64,000 nucleotides of DNA from Opitutia bacterium (GTDB lineage: Bacteria > Verrucomicrobiota > Verrucomicrobiia > Opitutales > Opitutaceae). Shown one piece after another: positions 45,228 to 54,890 of the stretch. Every line of letters begins with the position of its first letter. Within the stretch, counting starts at the first letter, position 1. The DNA is taken from positions 1 through 64,000 of the forward strand of contig JACPPI010000001.1 in the NCBI GenBank assembly GCA_016190985.1. The letters are read 5' to 3'. A program made the position numbers and the translations under genes. The notes beneath the pieces are model-generated. The model was not told the DNA's origin. It did not search any database and saw nothing but the letters and a program-made list of their open reading frames with translations.

Positions 45228-48200
45228 ATGACCCTGCTGCTGATTATTTCAATTCTGCTCCGCTTCGCGGCGGCGGTCTGGTCGTTGCTCCTGCTGAGGC
45301 GGCTGCGCGATTGGCGGATGGGCATTCTCACCGTGATGCTGGTTTTCATGACCTACCGCCAGTGCGGCACGCTCCTGGCACAGCCGCAGTGGTGGCCGCC
45401 CACCACGGCGGGGATCGAGGAGGAGTGGGCCGGACTGGCCGTCAGTGTGCTGGCCCTTCTGATGGTCGGGTTTCTCGCCCAGCTGCTCACCGAGCGCCAG
45501 CAGACCGAGGCAAGAATATCCGAGAGCGAGGCCCGTTACCGGCGGGCGGAAGCCGGCACCACCGACGGTCTGTGGGAATGGAACATCGCCACGGGCGAGG
45601 AGTATTGCTCCCCCCGCTGGCTGGAGATCCTGGGCTACTTGCCGGGTGATTCGCTGAAGACTTTCGCGGCGTTCACGATGCTGATTCACCCGGACGACCG
45701 CGCCCGGGCAATGGCCGAATCAGAGCAGAGCCAGCGGGACCACCGGCCCTTTGCCGTGGAAATGCGCCTGCGGCGCAAGGACGGCTCCTACCTCCCGGTG
45801 CTGTCGCGGGGGCAGATCGAGCTGGATGCCGGAGGCAAGCCGGCGCGCATGACCGGCGCCATCACCGACATCTCGGCGCGCCAGCAGGCCGAGGCGGCGT
45901 TGCGGGTGAGCGTGAGCCGCCATCGCCGGCTCGTTGAGTCGAACATCATCGGCGTCATGATTGCCAACACCGACGGGCGCATCACCGAGGCCAACGATTT
46001 GTTCCTCGGCATGGTCGGCCACTCGCGGGAGGATTTGTCGGCCGGGCGCGTGCGCTGGGATGCCCTGACGCCTCCGGAATGGAAGGCAGCGGATCTGCGC
46101 GCCCTCGGCGAACTCAAATCCACCGGTGCCTGCACGCCGTATGAGAAGGAGTATTTCCACAAGGATGGACGCCGCGTGCCGATCCTCATCGCCGTGGCGA
46201 TGCTCGAAGGCACGCCCGGCGATGGCATCTGCCTCATTGAGGACCTGACCGCGCGCAAGCAGGCGGAGGCGGCATTGCGCGGGAGCGAGGCGCGCTTCCG
46301 CACGCTGACGGAGTCCACGTCGGCCGCCGTCTTCATTTACCAGGGGGAACTGTTTTGCTACGTCAATCCTGCGGCCGAGGCGCTCACCGGTTATCCCGCC
46401 GCCGCGTTGCAGCGCATGACATTCTGGGATCTCGTCCACCCCGAATTTCGCGAGGCGGTGCGCGCACGCGGCCGGCGGCGGGACCGGGGCGAAAACCTGC
46501 CCGACCGCTACGAGGTCAAGATTCTGACCCGCACCGGCGAGGAACGTTGGGTGGACTACACCGCCGGCGCCACGGAATACCAGGGCCGGCCGGCGGGCAT
46601 CGGCACCGCCTTCGACATCACCGCGCGCAAGCAGGCCGAGGCCATCGGGGCCTGCCAGGCCAAGGTGCTGGAAATGATCGCCACGGGCGCGCCGCTGGCT
46701 GAGACGCTCGGCACTCTGCTCCTGCTCATCGAGGCCTTTGCTCCGAGCATGCTCGGCTCCATCCTCCTGCTCGATGCCGACGGCGTGCATGTGCGGCACG
46801 GAGCGGCCCCGAGTCTGCCGGAAGCCTTTAACCGGGCGATCGAGGGCCGGCCCATCGGGCCGCGCGCCGGTTCCTGCGGCACCGCCGCCTTCCGGCGGGA
46901 GCCGGTCATCGTGGAGGACATCGCGACCGACCCGCTGTGGGCGGAGTATAAGGAGGCGGCTTTGCCGCACGGGCTGCGCGCCTGCTGGTCCACGCCGATC
47001 TTCGGCGCCCAGGGGGAAGTGCTCGGCACCTTTGCCATTTATTACCGCCAGCCCGGCGGACCCACCGCGCTGCACCGGCGGTGCATTGAGCTGGCGACGG
47101 GCCTGGCCGCCATCGCCATCAGCCGGCAGCGGGCCGAGGCGGCGCTGCGCGAAACCCAGCGCCAGTTGACTTCGCTGATCGGGAACCTGCCGGGCGTGGT
47201 TTACCGCTGCCGCAACGACGCGAACTGGACCACCGAATTCATCAGCGAAGGCGCCCTCCAACTCTTCGGGTATGCGGCCGCCGACTTCATGGAGCATCGG
47301 CGGGAAATCGGCCAGCTGATTCACCCGGACGATCAGGGCCGCGTCTGGGAGGAGATTCAAGCCGCGCTGCGCGAGCGCCGGCGCTATGAGCTTGTCTATC
47401 GCATCATCACCGCGAGCGGCGCGGAGAAATGGCTGGAGGAGCAGGGGGTCGGCGTGTTCGCTGCGGGCGGGGCGCTGCAGGCGCTGGAGGGGTTCGCCAT
47501 CGACATCACCGCGCGCAGGCGGAGTGAAGAAGCCGAAACGGAAAGAAACAAGCTGGCGCAACAAGTCAGCATGATCGCCACCACCGCGCCCGGCGCGCTG
47601 GCTTCCTTCCGCCTTCGGCCCGACGGCCGCGCCGGTTTCCCCTACGCCAGCCCGGCCTGGCTGTCCCTGTTTGCAGTGACTCAGGCAGAGGTGGCCGAAG
47701 ACACCGGCCCGCTTTTGAAACGGCTCCACCCGGACGATGTGGCTCACTTTTTGGCGACGATTCAAGAATCGGCGCGAAGCCTGGCCGATTGGCGCGATGA
47801 ATTCCGGGTCTTGCACCCGGACCGAGGTGAACTCTGGGTGGCAGGCCACTCGACGCCGGTTCGGGAATCCGATGGCAGCATCCTCTGGCACGGATTCATC
47901 ACCGACATCACCGAGCGCAAGCGCAGGGACGAGGCGTTGCGCGCGCAGCACAGGGAACTGGAGAACCTCTATGCCACCACGCCGGTGGGCCTGGCGCTGA
48001 TGGATCGCGGCCTGCGGTTCGTGCGTATCAACGGGCAACTGGCCGCCATCAATGGCAAGCCGGTGGAGGCGCACCTCGGACGGACGATCGAGGAGGCGCT
48101 CCCCGGACTGGCCCCGGTGCTCACGCCCATCTATCGCCGCGTTCTCGACGGCAATACGCCGGTTCTCAACGTGGAAATCCACGGCGAGACGCCGGCTGAA

Positions 48201-50147
48201 CCCGGCGTCATGCGCGACTGGCTGGCGAATTATTACCCCCTGCTCGCGGCCGACGGTTCAGTGAGCGGGATTTCCATCGCCGTCATGGAAATCACCGCGC
48301 AAAAGCGAGCGGAGGCGGCGCTGCGCGAGAAGGAGCAGCTCCTGTCCGAATCCCAGCGCATCGCCCATATCGGCGGCTGGTATTGGGATCTGGCCGGCCC
48401 GATCCGGTGGACGGATGAAACCTATCGCGTCTATGGCGTCGCACCGGAGACGTTCACCCTCAACGCCGAATCTTTCTTCAACCTGATTCATCCCGAGGAC
48501 CGGCCGGCGATGCAGCGATGGGTGGCGGCCTGTGCGGCGGGAGAGAGGCCCGGTGAGCTGGAGTTCCGGGCGCTGCCGCCGGATGGTTCGGTCCGCGTGC
48601 TCAGCGGTCGCGGTGAATTGATTTCTGCCGCGGGAATCAAACCGGCGGTAATGGCCGGCACCGTCCAAGACATCACCGCGCGCAAACTCACGGAGGAAGC
48701 GCTGCGCGAGAGCGAGGCGCGGTTGCGGTTGTCGGCGGAGGCAGCCAACGTCGGGTTGTGGGACTGGGATTTGAAAACCAACCGGGTCTTTTTCTCCCGC
48801 GAATGGAAAAATCAGATTGGCTACCGCGAAGAGGAAATCGCGAATGACTTCCGCGAGTGGCAGGGCCGCGTGCATCCCGATGACCTCGAACCGACGCAGC
48901 AAAAGGTGCGGGCCTATCTCGCCCATCCGCAGGGCCGGTATGAGTCGGAGTTCCGTTTCCGCCACAAGGACGGCTGTTACCGCTGGATTTACACGCACGC
49001 GGACGTGGTGCGCGACGCGGCCGGCCGGCCGGTGCGGATGCTGGGCTGCCATATCGACATCACCGCGCGCAAGGAGGCCGAGGAGGCCTTGCGCGAGAGC
49101 GAGGCCAAGTTCCGCACGCTGGCCGAGACCACGGCCGCCAGCATTTTCGTCCTCCAGGGCCCCCGCTTCAAGTTTGCCAACCCCGCCCTCGAGCGCCTCA
49201 CGGGCTATGCCCGCGAAGAGCTGCTGGCGATGAACTTCTGGGACACGGCGCATCCCGACCACCGGGAACTCGTCCACGCGCGCGGCCTGGCCCGGCAGCG
49301 CGGCGAACCCGTGCCGATCCGCTACGAATTCAAGCTGCTCTCCAAGCAGGGGGAGACCCGCTGGGTGGATTTCACCGCCGGCCTCATCAACTACGAGGGC
49401 CAGCCCGCCAGCCTGGGGACCGCCCTCGACATCACCGAGCGCAAGCAGGGGGAACAGGCCCTGCAGGAATCACAAGCCCAGTTGCGGGCGCTGCTGGCGC
49501 GCTTGCAGCGGGCGCGGGAAGAGGAGCGCAAGCGCGTGTCGCGGGAGATTCATGACGAGCTGGGCCAGCTGCTCACCGGCCTGAAGATGGACATGCGCTG
49601 GCTGGAGCGGAAACTCTCCGACCCGGCCCTGCCGCCGGCGCTCAACCCGCTGCTCGACCGCGCCGTGGGCGCCTCCCAACTGGCGGACCAGACGATCGCC
49701 ACCGTGCAAAGGATCGCGGAGGAACTGCGCCCCGGGGTGCTCGATCAAATCGGCCTCGGGGCCGCGATCGCGCAGGAGCTGCGCCGGTTCGAGCAGCGCG
49801 GCGACGTGCGCGGCACGGTGGTGCTGGCCGAGCCCGCCCCCGCTCTGCCGGCCGCGGTCGCGAACGAACTGTTCTACATCTGCCGGGAAGCGCTCACCAA
49901 CGTGGCCCGCCACGCCCAGGCCGCCCACGTCCGGATCGCCCTGCGCCGCGAGGAGGGAAGCACGGTGCTGGAGGTGAGCGACGACGGGGTGGGAATCGCG
50001 GACGCCGACCTGAACGCGCCCCGATCGCTCGGCCTGCTCGGCATGCAGGAACGGGCGGCGCAGTGCGGCGGCACGGTCGCTTTTGCGCGGAATGAGCCCA
50101 GAGGAACGCGCGTGACCGTGCGCGTGCCGCTGGTCGGGGCCCACTGA
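45228..50147 (+). CDS. Giant multi-PAS/GAF sensor histidine kinase (HisKA_3 type)
   Basis: 1639 aa; repeated DITARKQAEEALRESEA linkers, GAF segment, EERKRVSREIHDELGQLLTGLKMDMRWLE, C-terminal HATPase. Confidence 0.95.
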   Translation: MTLLLIISILLRFAAAVWSLLLLRRLRDWRMGILTVMLVFMTYRQCGTLLAQPQWWPPTTAGIEEEWAGLAVSVLALLMVGFLAQLLTERQQTEARISESEARYRRAEAGTTDGLWEWNIATGEEYCSPRWLEILGYLPGDSLKTFAAFTMLIHPDDRARAMAESEQSQRDHRPFAVEMRLRRKDGSYLPVLSRGQIELDAGGKPARMTGAITDISARQQAEAALRVSVSRHRRLVESNIIGVMIANTDGRITEANDLFLGMVGHSREDLSAGRVRWDALTPPEWKAADLRALGELKSTGACTPYEKEYFHKDGRRVPILIAVAMLEGTPGDGICLIEDLTARKQAEAALRGSEARFRTLTESTSAAVFIYQGELFCYVNPAAEALTGYPAAALQRMTFWDLVHPEFREAVRARGRRRDRGENLPDRYEVKILTRTGEERWVDYTAGATEYQGRPAGIGTAFDITARKQAEAIGACQAKVLEMIATGAPLAETLGTLLLLIEAFAPSMLGSILLLDADGVHVRHGAAPSLPEAFNRAIEGRPIGPRAGSCGTAAFRREPVIVEDIATDPLWAEYKEAALPHGLRACWSTPIFGAQGEVLGTFAIYYRQPGGPTALHRRCIELATGLAAIAISRQRAEAALRETQRQLTSLIGNLPGVVYRCRNDANWTTEFISEGALQLFGYAAADFMEHRREIGQLIHPDDQGRVWEEIQAALRERRRYELVYRIITASGAEKWLEEQGVGVFAAGGALQALEGFAIDITARRRSEEAETERNKLAQQVSMIATTAPGALASFRLRPDGRAGFPYASPAWLSLFAVTQAEVAEDTGPLLKRLHPDDVAHFLATIQESARSLADWRDEFRVLHPDRGELWVAGHSTPVRESDGSILWHGFITDITERKRRDEALRAQHRELENLYATTPVGLALMDRGLRFVRINGQLAAINGKPVEAHLGRTIEEALPGLAPVLTPIYRRVLDGNTPVLNVEIHGETPAEPGVMRDWLANYYPLLAADGSVSGISIAVMEITAQKRAEAALREKEQLLSESQRIAHIGGWYWDLAGPIRWTDETYRVYGVAPETFTLNAESFFNLIHPEDRPAMQRWVAACAAGERPGELEFRALPPDGSVRVLSGRGELISAAGIKPAVMAGTVQDITARKLTEEALRESEARLRLSAEAANVGLWDWDLKTNRVFFSREWKNQIGYREEEIANDFREWQGRVHPDDLEPTQQKVRAYLAHPQGRYESEFRFRHKDGCYRWIYTHADVVRDAAGRPVRMLGCHIDITARKEAEEALRESEAKFRTLAETTAASIFVLQGPRFKFANPALERLTGYAREELLAMNFWDTAHPDHRELVHARGLARQRGEPVPIRYEFKLLSKQGETRWVDFTAGLINYEGQPASLGTALDITERKQGEQALQESQAQLRALLARLQRAREEERKRVSREIHDELGQLLTGLKMDMRWLERKLSDPALPPALNPLLDRAVGASQLADQTIATVQRIAEELRPGVLDQIGLGAAIAQELRRFEQRGDVRGTVVLAEPAPALPAAVANELFYICREALTNVARHAQAAHVRIALRREEGSTVLEVSDDGVGIADADLNAPRSLGLLGMQERAAQCGGTVAFARNEPRGTRVTVRVPLVGAH

Positions 50148-50250
50148 TCCGGATTTTCCCACTAATCACACGAATGAACACGAATCGAACCACCGGAACT
50201 CGTGGGTCTTTTCCGTCATTGGTGCCAATTCGTGCAATTCGTGGGCGACT
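50145..50250. repeat. Direct repeat unit 1: TGATCCGGATTTTCCCACTAATCACACGAATGAACAC...ATTCGTGGGC
   Basis: Near-identical start to 50640-50745; flanks the GxxExxY gene. Confidence 0.85.
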
Positions 50251-50264
50251 CCGCCAACCCTTTT

Positions 50265-50642
50265 ATGACTGAACTACTCCTCAAAGACGAAGTTTACCGC
50301 GTGATGGGTTGCGCGTTCGAAGTCTACAACGATCTGGGTTGCGGATTCCTTGAGCCGGTCTATCAGGAAGCGCTCGAACTCGAACTGACCGCTCAAGCCA
50401 TTCCGTTCGAGGCCCAGCCGCGCATCCGGATCCATTACAAGGGCCAGCTCCTCAAAAAAGACTACGTCGCCGACTTGATCGTCATCGGCCAAATCTTGAT
50501 GGAACTCAAAGCCGAGGAGCGACTCATGCCGCGGGATGAGGCGCAGCTCATCAACTACCTGAAGGCCACACGGCTCCGGGTGGGGCTTCTGATAAACTTT
50601 GGCGCCTTTCCCAAGCTTGAGTGGAAACGCCTCGTGAACTGA
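50265..50642 (+). CDS. GxxExxY family protein
   Basis: VYRVMGCAFEVYNDLGCGFLEPVYQEALELEL, LKKDYVADLIVIGQILMELKAEERL. Confidence 0.93.
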   Translation: MTELLLKDEVYRVMGCAFEVYNDLGCGFLEPVYQEALELELTAQAIPFEAQPRIRIHYKGQLLKKDYVADLIVIGQILMELKAEERLMPRDEAQLINYLKATRLRVGLLINFGAFPKLEWKRLVN

Positions 50643-50745
50643 TCCGGATTTTTTCCCACTAATCACACGAATGAACACCCATCAGACCAATAGGCTCATG
50701 GTCTTCTCCGTCATTCGTGCCGATTCGTGTGATTCGTGGGCAACC
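50640..50745. repeat. Direct repeat unit 2: TGATCCGGATTTTTTCCCACTAATCACACGAATGAACAC...GATTCGTGGGC
   Basis: Second copy of 50145-50250; a third degenerate partial copy at about 50758-50798. Confidence 0.85.
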
Positions 50746-50798
50746 CGCCTTTTCTGACTCGGAATTTTACCCACTAGTCACACAAATCTACACGAATC

Positions 50799-51428
50799 AT
50801 GAGAATTTTGTTAGTCGACGACCACGAAATCGTCCGGCGCGGGCTGAAGCAGCTCCTGGCCGAGGCGTATCCTCAGGCCGTGTTTGGCGAGGCCCACCGC
50901 GTGCCGGAGGCGCGCGCGCTGCTCGCGCGAAAGAAATGGGACCTGATGCTGCTCGACATCAACCTGCCCGGCGGCAGCGGGCTCGACCTGCTCACGGAGG
51001 TGCGGGCGCGACAACCGCAGGCCGCCGTGCTGATGCTCAGTTCCTATCCCGAGGAGGAATTCGCCGTGCGCGCCTTCAGGCTCGGCGCGGCGGGCTACCT
51101 GACGAAAGCGAGCCTGGCTGACGAGATGCTGGTCGCCGCGGGAAAAGTGCTCGCGGGAGGCAAATATGTGAGCGCCGCGCTCGCGGAGAGACTGGCCACG
51201 GTGCTGGGCAGCCCGGCCCCATCCGCCCCGCACGAGACGCTCTCGCCGCGCGAGCTGGAGGTCCTGCGGCTGGTGGCCCTGGGGAAAACGATCAAGGAGA
51301 TCGCGGCGGGGTTTTCGCTCAGCGACAAGACCATCGCGACGTATCGCGCGCGCATCTCGGAGAAGCTCGGCCTGTCCACCAACGTGGAGCTGGCCCGCTA
51401 CGCCCTGCAGCACCGGCTGGTGGAGTAG
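50799..51428 (+). CDS. LuxR/NarL-family response regulator
   Basis: ILLVDDHEIVRRGLKQLL, LLDINLPGGSGLDLL, LSPRELEVLRLVALGKTIKEIAAGFSLSDKTI. Confidence 0.95.
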   Translation: MRILLVDDHEIVRRGLKQLLAEAYPQAVFGEAHRVPEARALLARKKWDLMLLDINLPGGSGLDLLTEVRARQPQAAVLMLSSYPEEEFAVRAFRLGAAGYLTKASLADEMLVAAGKVLAGGKYVSAALAERLATVLGSPAPSAPHETLSPRELEVLRLVALGKTIKEIAAGFSLSDKTIATYRARISEKLGLSTNVELARYALQHRLVE

Positions 51429-51643
51429 GGAACTGTGAACTGTGACAGGTGGCGAGTGACCTGTGACGAGCAAGGCCAGCAGATCAAAGCTCCTCCGGTA
51501 GTCCGTCACTCGCTACCCGTCACCCGTCACATCCCACACCGCCTGTCGGCAATTCTCCCGACAACCCGCTTCCGGCGCGGCGGACACGATTTTCAGCCCC
51601 GACCCGACTACCGGGATTCGCTCCGGTGGTCTAGGATGCGGGT

Positions 51644-52054
51644 GTGAATGACACCGCCCCGCCGCTCCCGGTCCTGCTCGTCGATGACTCCGGCCCGGTG
51701 CGCCAGCGCATCCGCAGCCTGGTCGAGGAAACCCAGGCCGCCACCGTCATCGGCGAGGCCGCCATTGCGGGCACGGCGCTCGCCTTGTTTCAGGCGCACG
51801 CGCCCGCCGCGGTGATCCTGGAACTTGGGCTGGCGGGCGCAAGCGGCCTGCTGGCCGAGATCAAACGTCTCAGCCCCGCGTGCGTGGTGATCATGCTCGG
51901 GAGCAGTGAGAGCACGGAATGCCGTGATTTCTGTCTGCGCCGGGGGGCGGACCATTATTTCAGCAAGCACAAGGAATTCGAGCGCGTCCCGGAAGTGCTG
52001 CGGGAGCTGCATTCCACCCGGACCGACCGGCCGAGCGGCGGCACCAAACCATGA
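51644..52054 (+). CDS. Response regulator receiver-domain protein
   Basis: VLLVDDSGPVRQRIRSLVEE; degenerate phosphoacceptor region. Confidence 0.85.
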   Translation: MNDTAPPLPVLLVDDSGPVRQRIRSLVEETQAATVIGEAAIAGTALALFQAHAPAAVILELGLAGASGLLAEIKRLSPACVVIMLGSSESTECRDFCLRRGADHYFSKHKEFERVPEVLRELHSTRTDRPSGGTKP

Positions 52055-54072
52055 CCGCCATGCCCGAGTGCAAGCCAAGAGAGGGAGCCCGCCGGACCGA
52101 CAGCGGGCCGGCTGGAGTCGAACTGTCGGCCCAAGACGCGGCCCGGGCAAACCACGCAACCAGCTCCGATTCTACGGTCCTGACCATGTCGGAGGGCAAA
52201 CTGTGGGACAACGAGAAGCTGCTCCGGCAATTGCTGAGCAACAGCCATGATTGCGTGAAGATCCTCGATCTGGATGGCCGGCTGTTGTGGATGAACGCCT
52301 GCGGCCTGCGGAGCATGGAGATCGAAAACTTTGCGCTGCTGCAGCACACGCCCTGGTTGGATCTCTGGAAAGGAGAGGATCACCACGCAGCCTGCGCGGC
52401 AGTGGCCGCGGCCGCTGCCGGGAGGGGCGGCTCGTTCACGGGTTATTGTCCCACGACCAAAGGGGCGCCAAGGTGGTGGGACATAGCAGTCACTCCGATC
52501 CCAAGCCCGGCGAAGCAGCCGGAGAGACTTCTGGCCATTTCCCGCGACATAACCGGGCGGAAGCAGATGGAGGTGGCGCTGCGCGATAGCGAGAAGCGCC
52601 ATCGGCAGCTGGTGGAAAACTCACCGGATGCCATCATCCTTCACCACGGCGGACAGATCGCTTATGCCAACCCGGCGGCCTTTCGGCTGATTGGAAACGA
52701 TTCAGCCGGCTCCATGTTGGGACGGACGATGCTGGACATCGTGCATCCCGATTACCGCCGCCAGGCGGCGGAGCGCATCCAGAGTGTCACGGCGGGCAAC
52801 CCCGCTCCGCTGTTCGAGCTAAAGCTGATCCGGCTGGACGGTTCGGCGGTGGACGTGGAATCGATCAGCATCCCTGTGACCCACGAAGGCCAGCCGGCGG
52901 TGCAGTCCATCTTGCGCGACATCACCGCCCGGAAGAATCTGGAGACGCAGTTTCTCCGGGCCCAGCGGATGGAGAACATCGGCCTGCTGGCCGCCGGCAT
53001 TGCGCACGACCTCAACAACATTCTTTCCCCCTTGATGATGCTTCCCGGCCTGCTCCGCGCGCACCTGCCGGCTGAGTCGGACCAGCGCATGCTCGCGATC
53101 ATGGAGCAGAGCGCCCGCCGCGGCGCCGGACTGGTGAAGCAGATCCTCTCTTTCGCCCACGGCACCGGCGACCAGATGGGCCCGGTGCCGCTGACGCACA
53201 TCGCCCGTGACATCGCCGCGCTGGTCGAGGAGACATTTCCGCGCAATCTGCGGTTTACGTGCGACATCGCCGCCGACCTCTGGCCCGCCCATGCCAACGC
53301 GGGCCAGATCCACCAGGTGTTGCTCAACCTCTGCATCAACGCTCGCGACGCCATGCCCGCCGGCGGCGAACTCCGGCTGCGGGTCGCCAACTTCACGCTC
53401 GAGCCGGCCGCGGCCGACGCCATCCCCGCGGCCCGGCCCGGCGAGTTCATCCTTCTCGAAGTGGCCGACACCGGCACCGGCATCCCGCCCGAGCTGCAGG
53501 AGCGCGTCTGGGAACCCTTCTTCACCACCAAAAGCGCAGGCAAGGGCACCGGCCTGGGCCTCTCGACCATCCGCGGCATCATCAGCCGCCACCATGGTTT
53601 CGGCACGCTCGAAAGCGCGGTCGGACACGGCACCACGTTCCGCTTTTACGTGCCGGCCACGCACGAGAAACCGGTCTCCGGCTCACGGACCCCGTTTGAC
53701 GACCGCAGGGCAAAAGGCGAAACCATTCTCATCGTGGACGACGAGCCGGATGTGCGCGTTTTCATCAGCGCCATCCTCACCCAGCACGGCTACCAGACTC
53801 TGACCGCCGGCAACGGCCCGGAGGCCCTCGGGCTTTTCGCGACACGGACGGACAGAATCGCGATGATCATCACCGACGTCCATATGCCCGGGATCTCCGG
53901 GACGGATTTGACCATGGCCTTCCGCCAACTGCGGGCGGATGTCCGGATCCTGCTTTGCACCGGCCTGCCGGAGCAGATGCCGGCAGAGGCACGGCCGGAG
54001 GGGATCCTCCTCAAGCCGTTCGAAGCGGACACGCTGCTCACCGCCGCCCGGCGGCTGCTGCCGGCAGAGTGA
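52051..54072 (+). CDS. PAS sensor hybrid histidine kinase with C-terminal receiver
   Basis: PAS repeats, ENIGLLAAGIAHDLNNILSPL, GTGLGLSTIRGI, ILIVDDEPDVRVFI. Confidence 0.93.
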   Translation: MTAMPECKPREGARRTDSGPAGVELSAQDAARANHATSSDSTVLTMSEGKLWDNEKLLRQLLSNSHDCVKILDLDGRLLWMNACGLRSMEIENFALLQHTPWLDLWKGEDHHAACAAVAAAAAGRGGSFTGYCPTTKGAPRWWDIAVTPIPSPAKQPERLLAISRDITGRKQMEVALRDSEKRHRQLVENSPDAIILHHGGQIAYANPAAFRLIGNDSAGSMLGRTMLDIVHPDYRRQAAERIQSVTAGNPAPLFELKLIRLDGSAVDVESISIPVTHEGQPAVQSILRDITARKNLETQFLRAQRMENIGLLAAGIAHDLNNILSPLMMLPGLLRAHLPAESDQRMLAIMEQSARRGAGLVKQILSFAHGTGDQMGPVPLTHIARDIAALVEETFPRNLRFTCDIAADLWPAHANAGQIHQVLLNLCINARDAMPAGGELRLRVANFTLEPAAADAIPAARPGEFILLEVADTGTGIPPELQERVWEPFFTTKSAGKGTGLGLSTIRGIISRHHGFGTLESAVGHGTTFRFYVPATHEKPVSGSRTPFDDRRAKGETILIVDDEPDVRVFISAILTQHGYQTLTAGNGPEALGLFATRTDRIAMIITDVHMPGISGTDLTMAFRQLRADVRILLCTGLPEQMPAEARPEGILLKPFEADTLLTAARRLLPAE

Positions 54073-54218
54073 GCCGGGCTTCCCCGGCGCGGCTGGCGAC
54101 TCACGCTGACACCGCGACGCCGGAGCGGGTGCTTCGGGGTCTCGCGGGAATGCGCGCGCCGCCCGGCCGCGACTGCTTTTGCGTTGCGAGAAAACGCCGG
54201 GGCGAGCATTGAAGCGGC

Positions 54219-54890
54219 GTGAAGATCCACGTCAAACCGGCCGGGCCGATCCAAACCAACGCCTATCTGCTGACCGAGCCCAGGACCGGGGAGGCCGTGC
54301 TGATCGACGCGCCGCTCGGGATCATTGACATCATCCGGCCGATCCTCGCCCAGGAGGAGTGCAGGCTGACCGAGTTGTGGCTGACTCACGGGCATTTCGA
54401 CCACATGCAGGATGCCGCCCGGCTGAAGCGCGAGCTGGGCGTCCGGGTCACGGCGCATCGGGAGGACCAGCCGTTGATCGAAACCCCCGAGATCATGGAG
54501 GGGTTCATGGGCGCGAAACTGGGCTTGGAGGGAGTCAGGGTCGACCGCTGGGCGGGGCCGGGGGACAAGCTGGCGGCGCTGGGACGCGAGTTTGAAGTGC
54601 GGCATGTGCCCGGCCACTGCCCCGGCAGCATATTGTTTTATTGCCCCGCGGCGTCCGCCGCGGCTTCGGCGCGGCCAGCCGGCGTTGCCTTTGTCGGCGA
54701 TGCGCTCTTCAACGGCGGGGTCGGCCGGTGGGATCTGCCCGGCGGCAACTTCGAGATGCTGGCCCAGTCCATTCGCGGGCAGATCTACACGCTGCCGGAC
54801 GAGACCGTGGTCCTGCCGGGCCACGGCCCGCGCACGACGGTCGGGGCGGAGAAGACGGGCAACCCGCATGTCGCGGCGGTCGCGTCATGA
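54219..54890 (+). CDS. MBL-fold metallo-hydrolase (glyoxalase II-like)
   Basis: LTHGHFDHMQDA, VPGHCPGSILFY, VGDALFNGGVGRWDLPGG, LPGHGPRTTVG. Confidence 0.93.
   Translation: MKIHVKPAGPIQTNAYLLTEPRTGEAVLIDAPLGIIDIIRPILAQEECRLTELWLTHGHFDHMQDAARLKRELGVRVTAHREDQPLIETPEIMEGFMGAKLGLEGVRVDRWAGPGDKLAALGREFEVRHVPGHCPGSILFYCPAASAAASARPAGVAFVGDALFNGGVGRWDLPGGNFEMLAQSIRGQIYTLPDETVVLPGHGPRTTVGAEKTGNPHVAAVAS

Noticed and set aside
45720-48182. 820-aa minus-strand ORF opposite the PAS kinase
   Set aside because: Antisense of repeated PAS coding sequence; periodic composition explained by the kinase.
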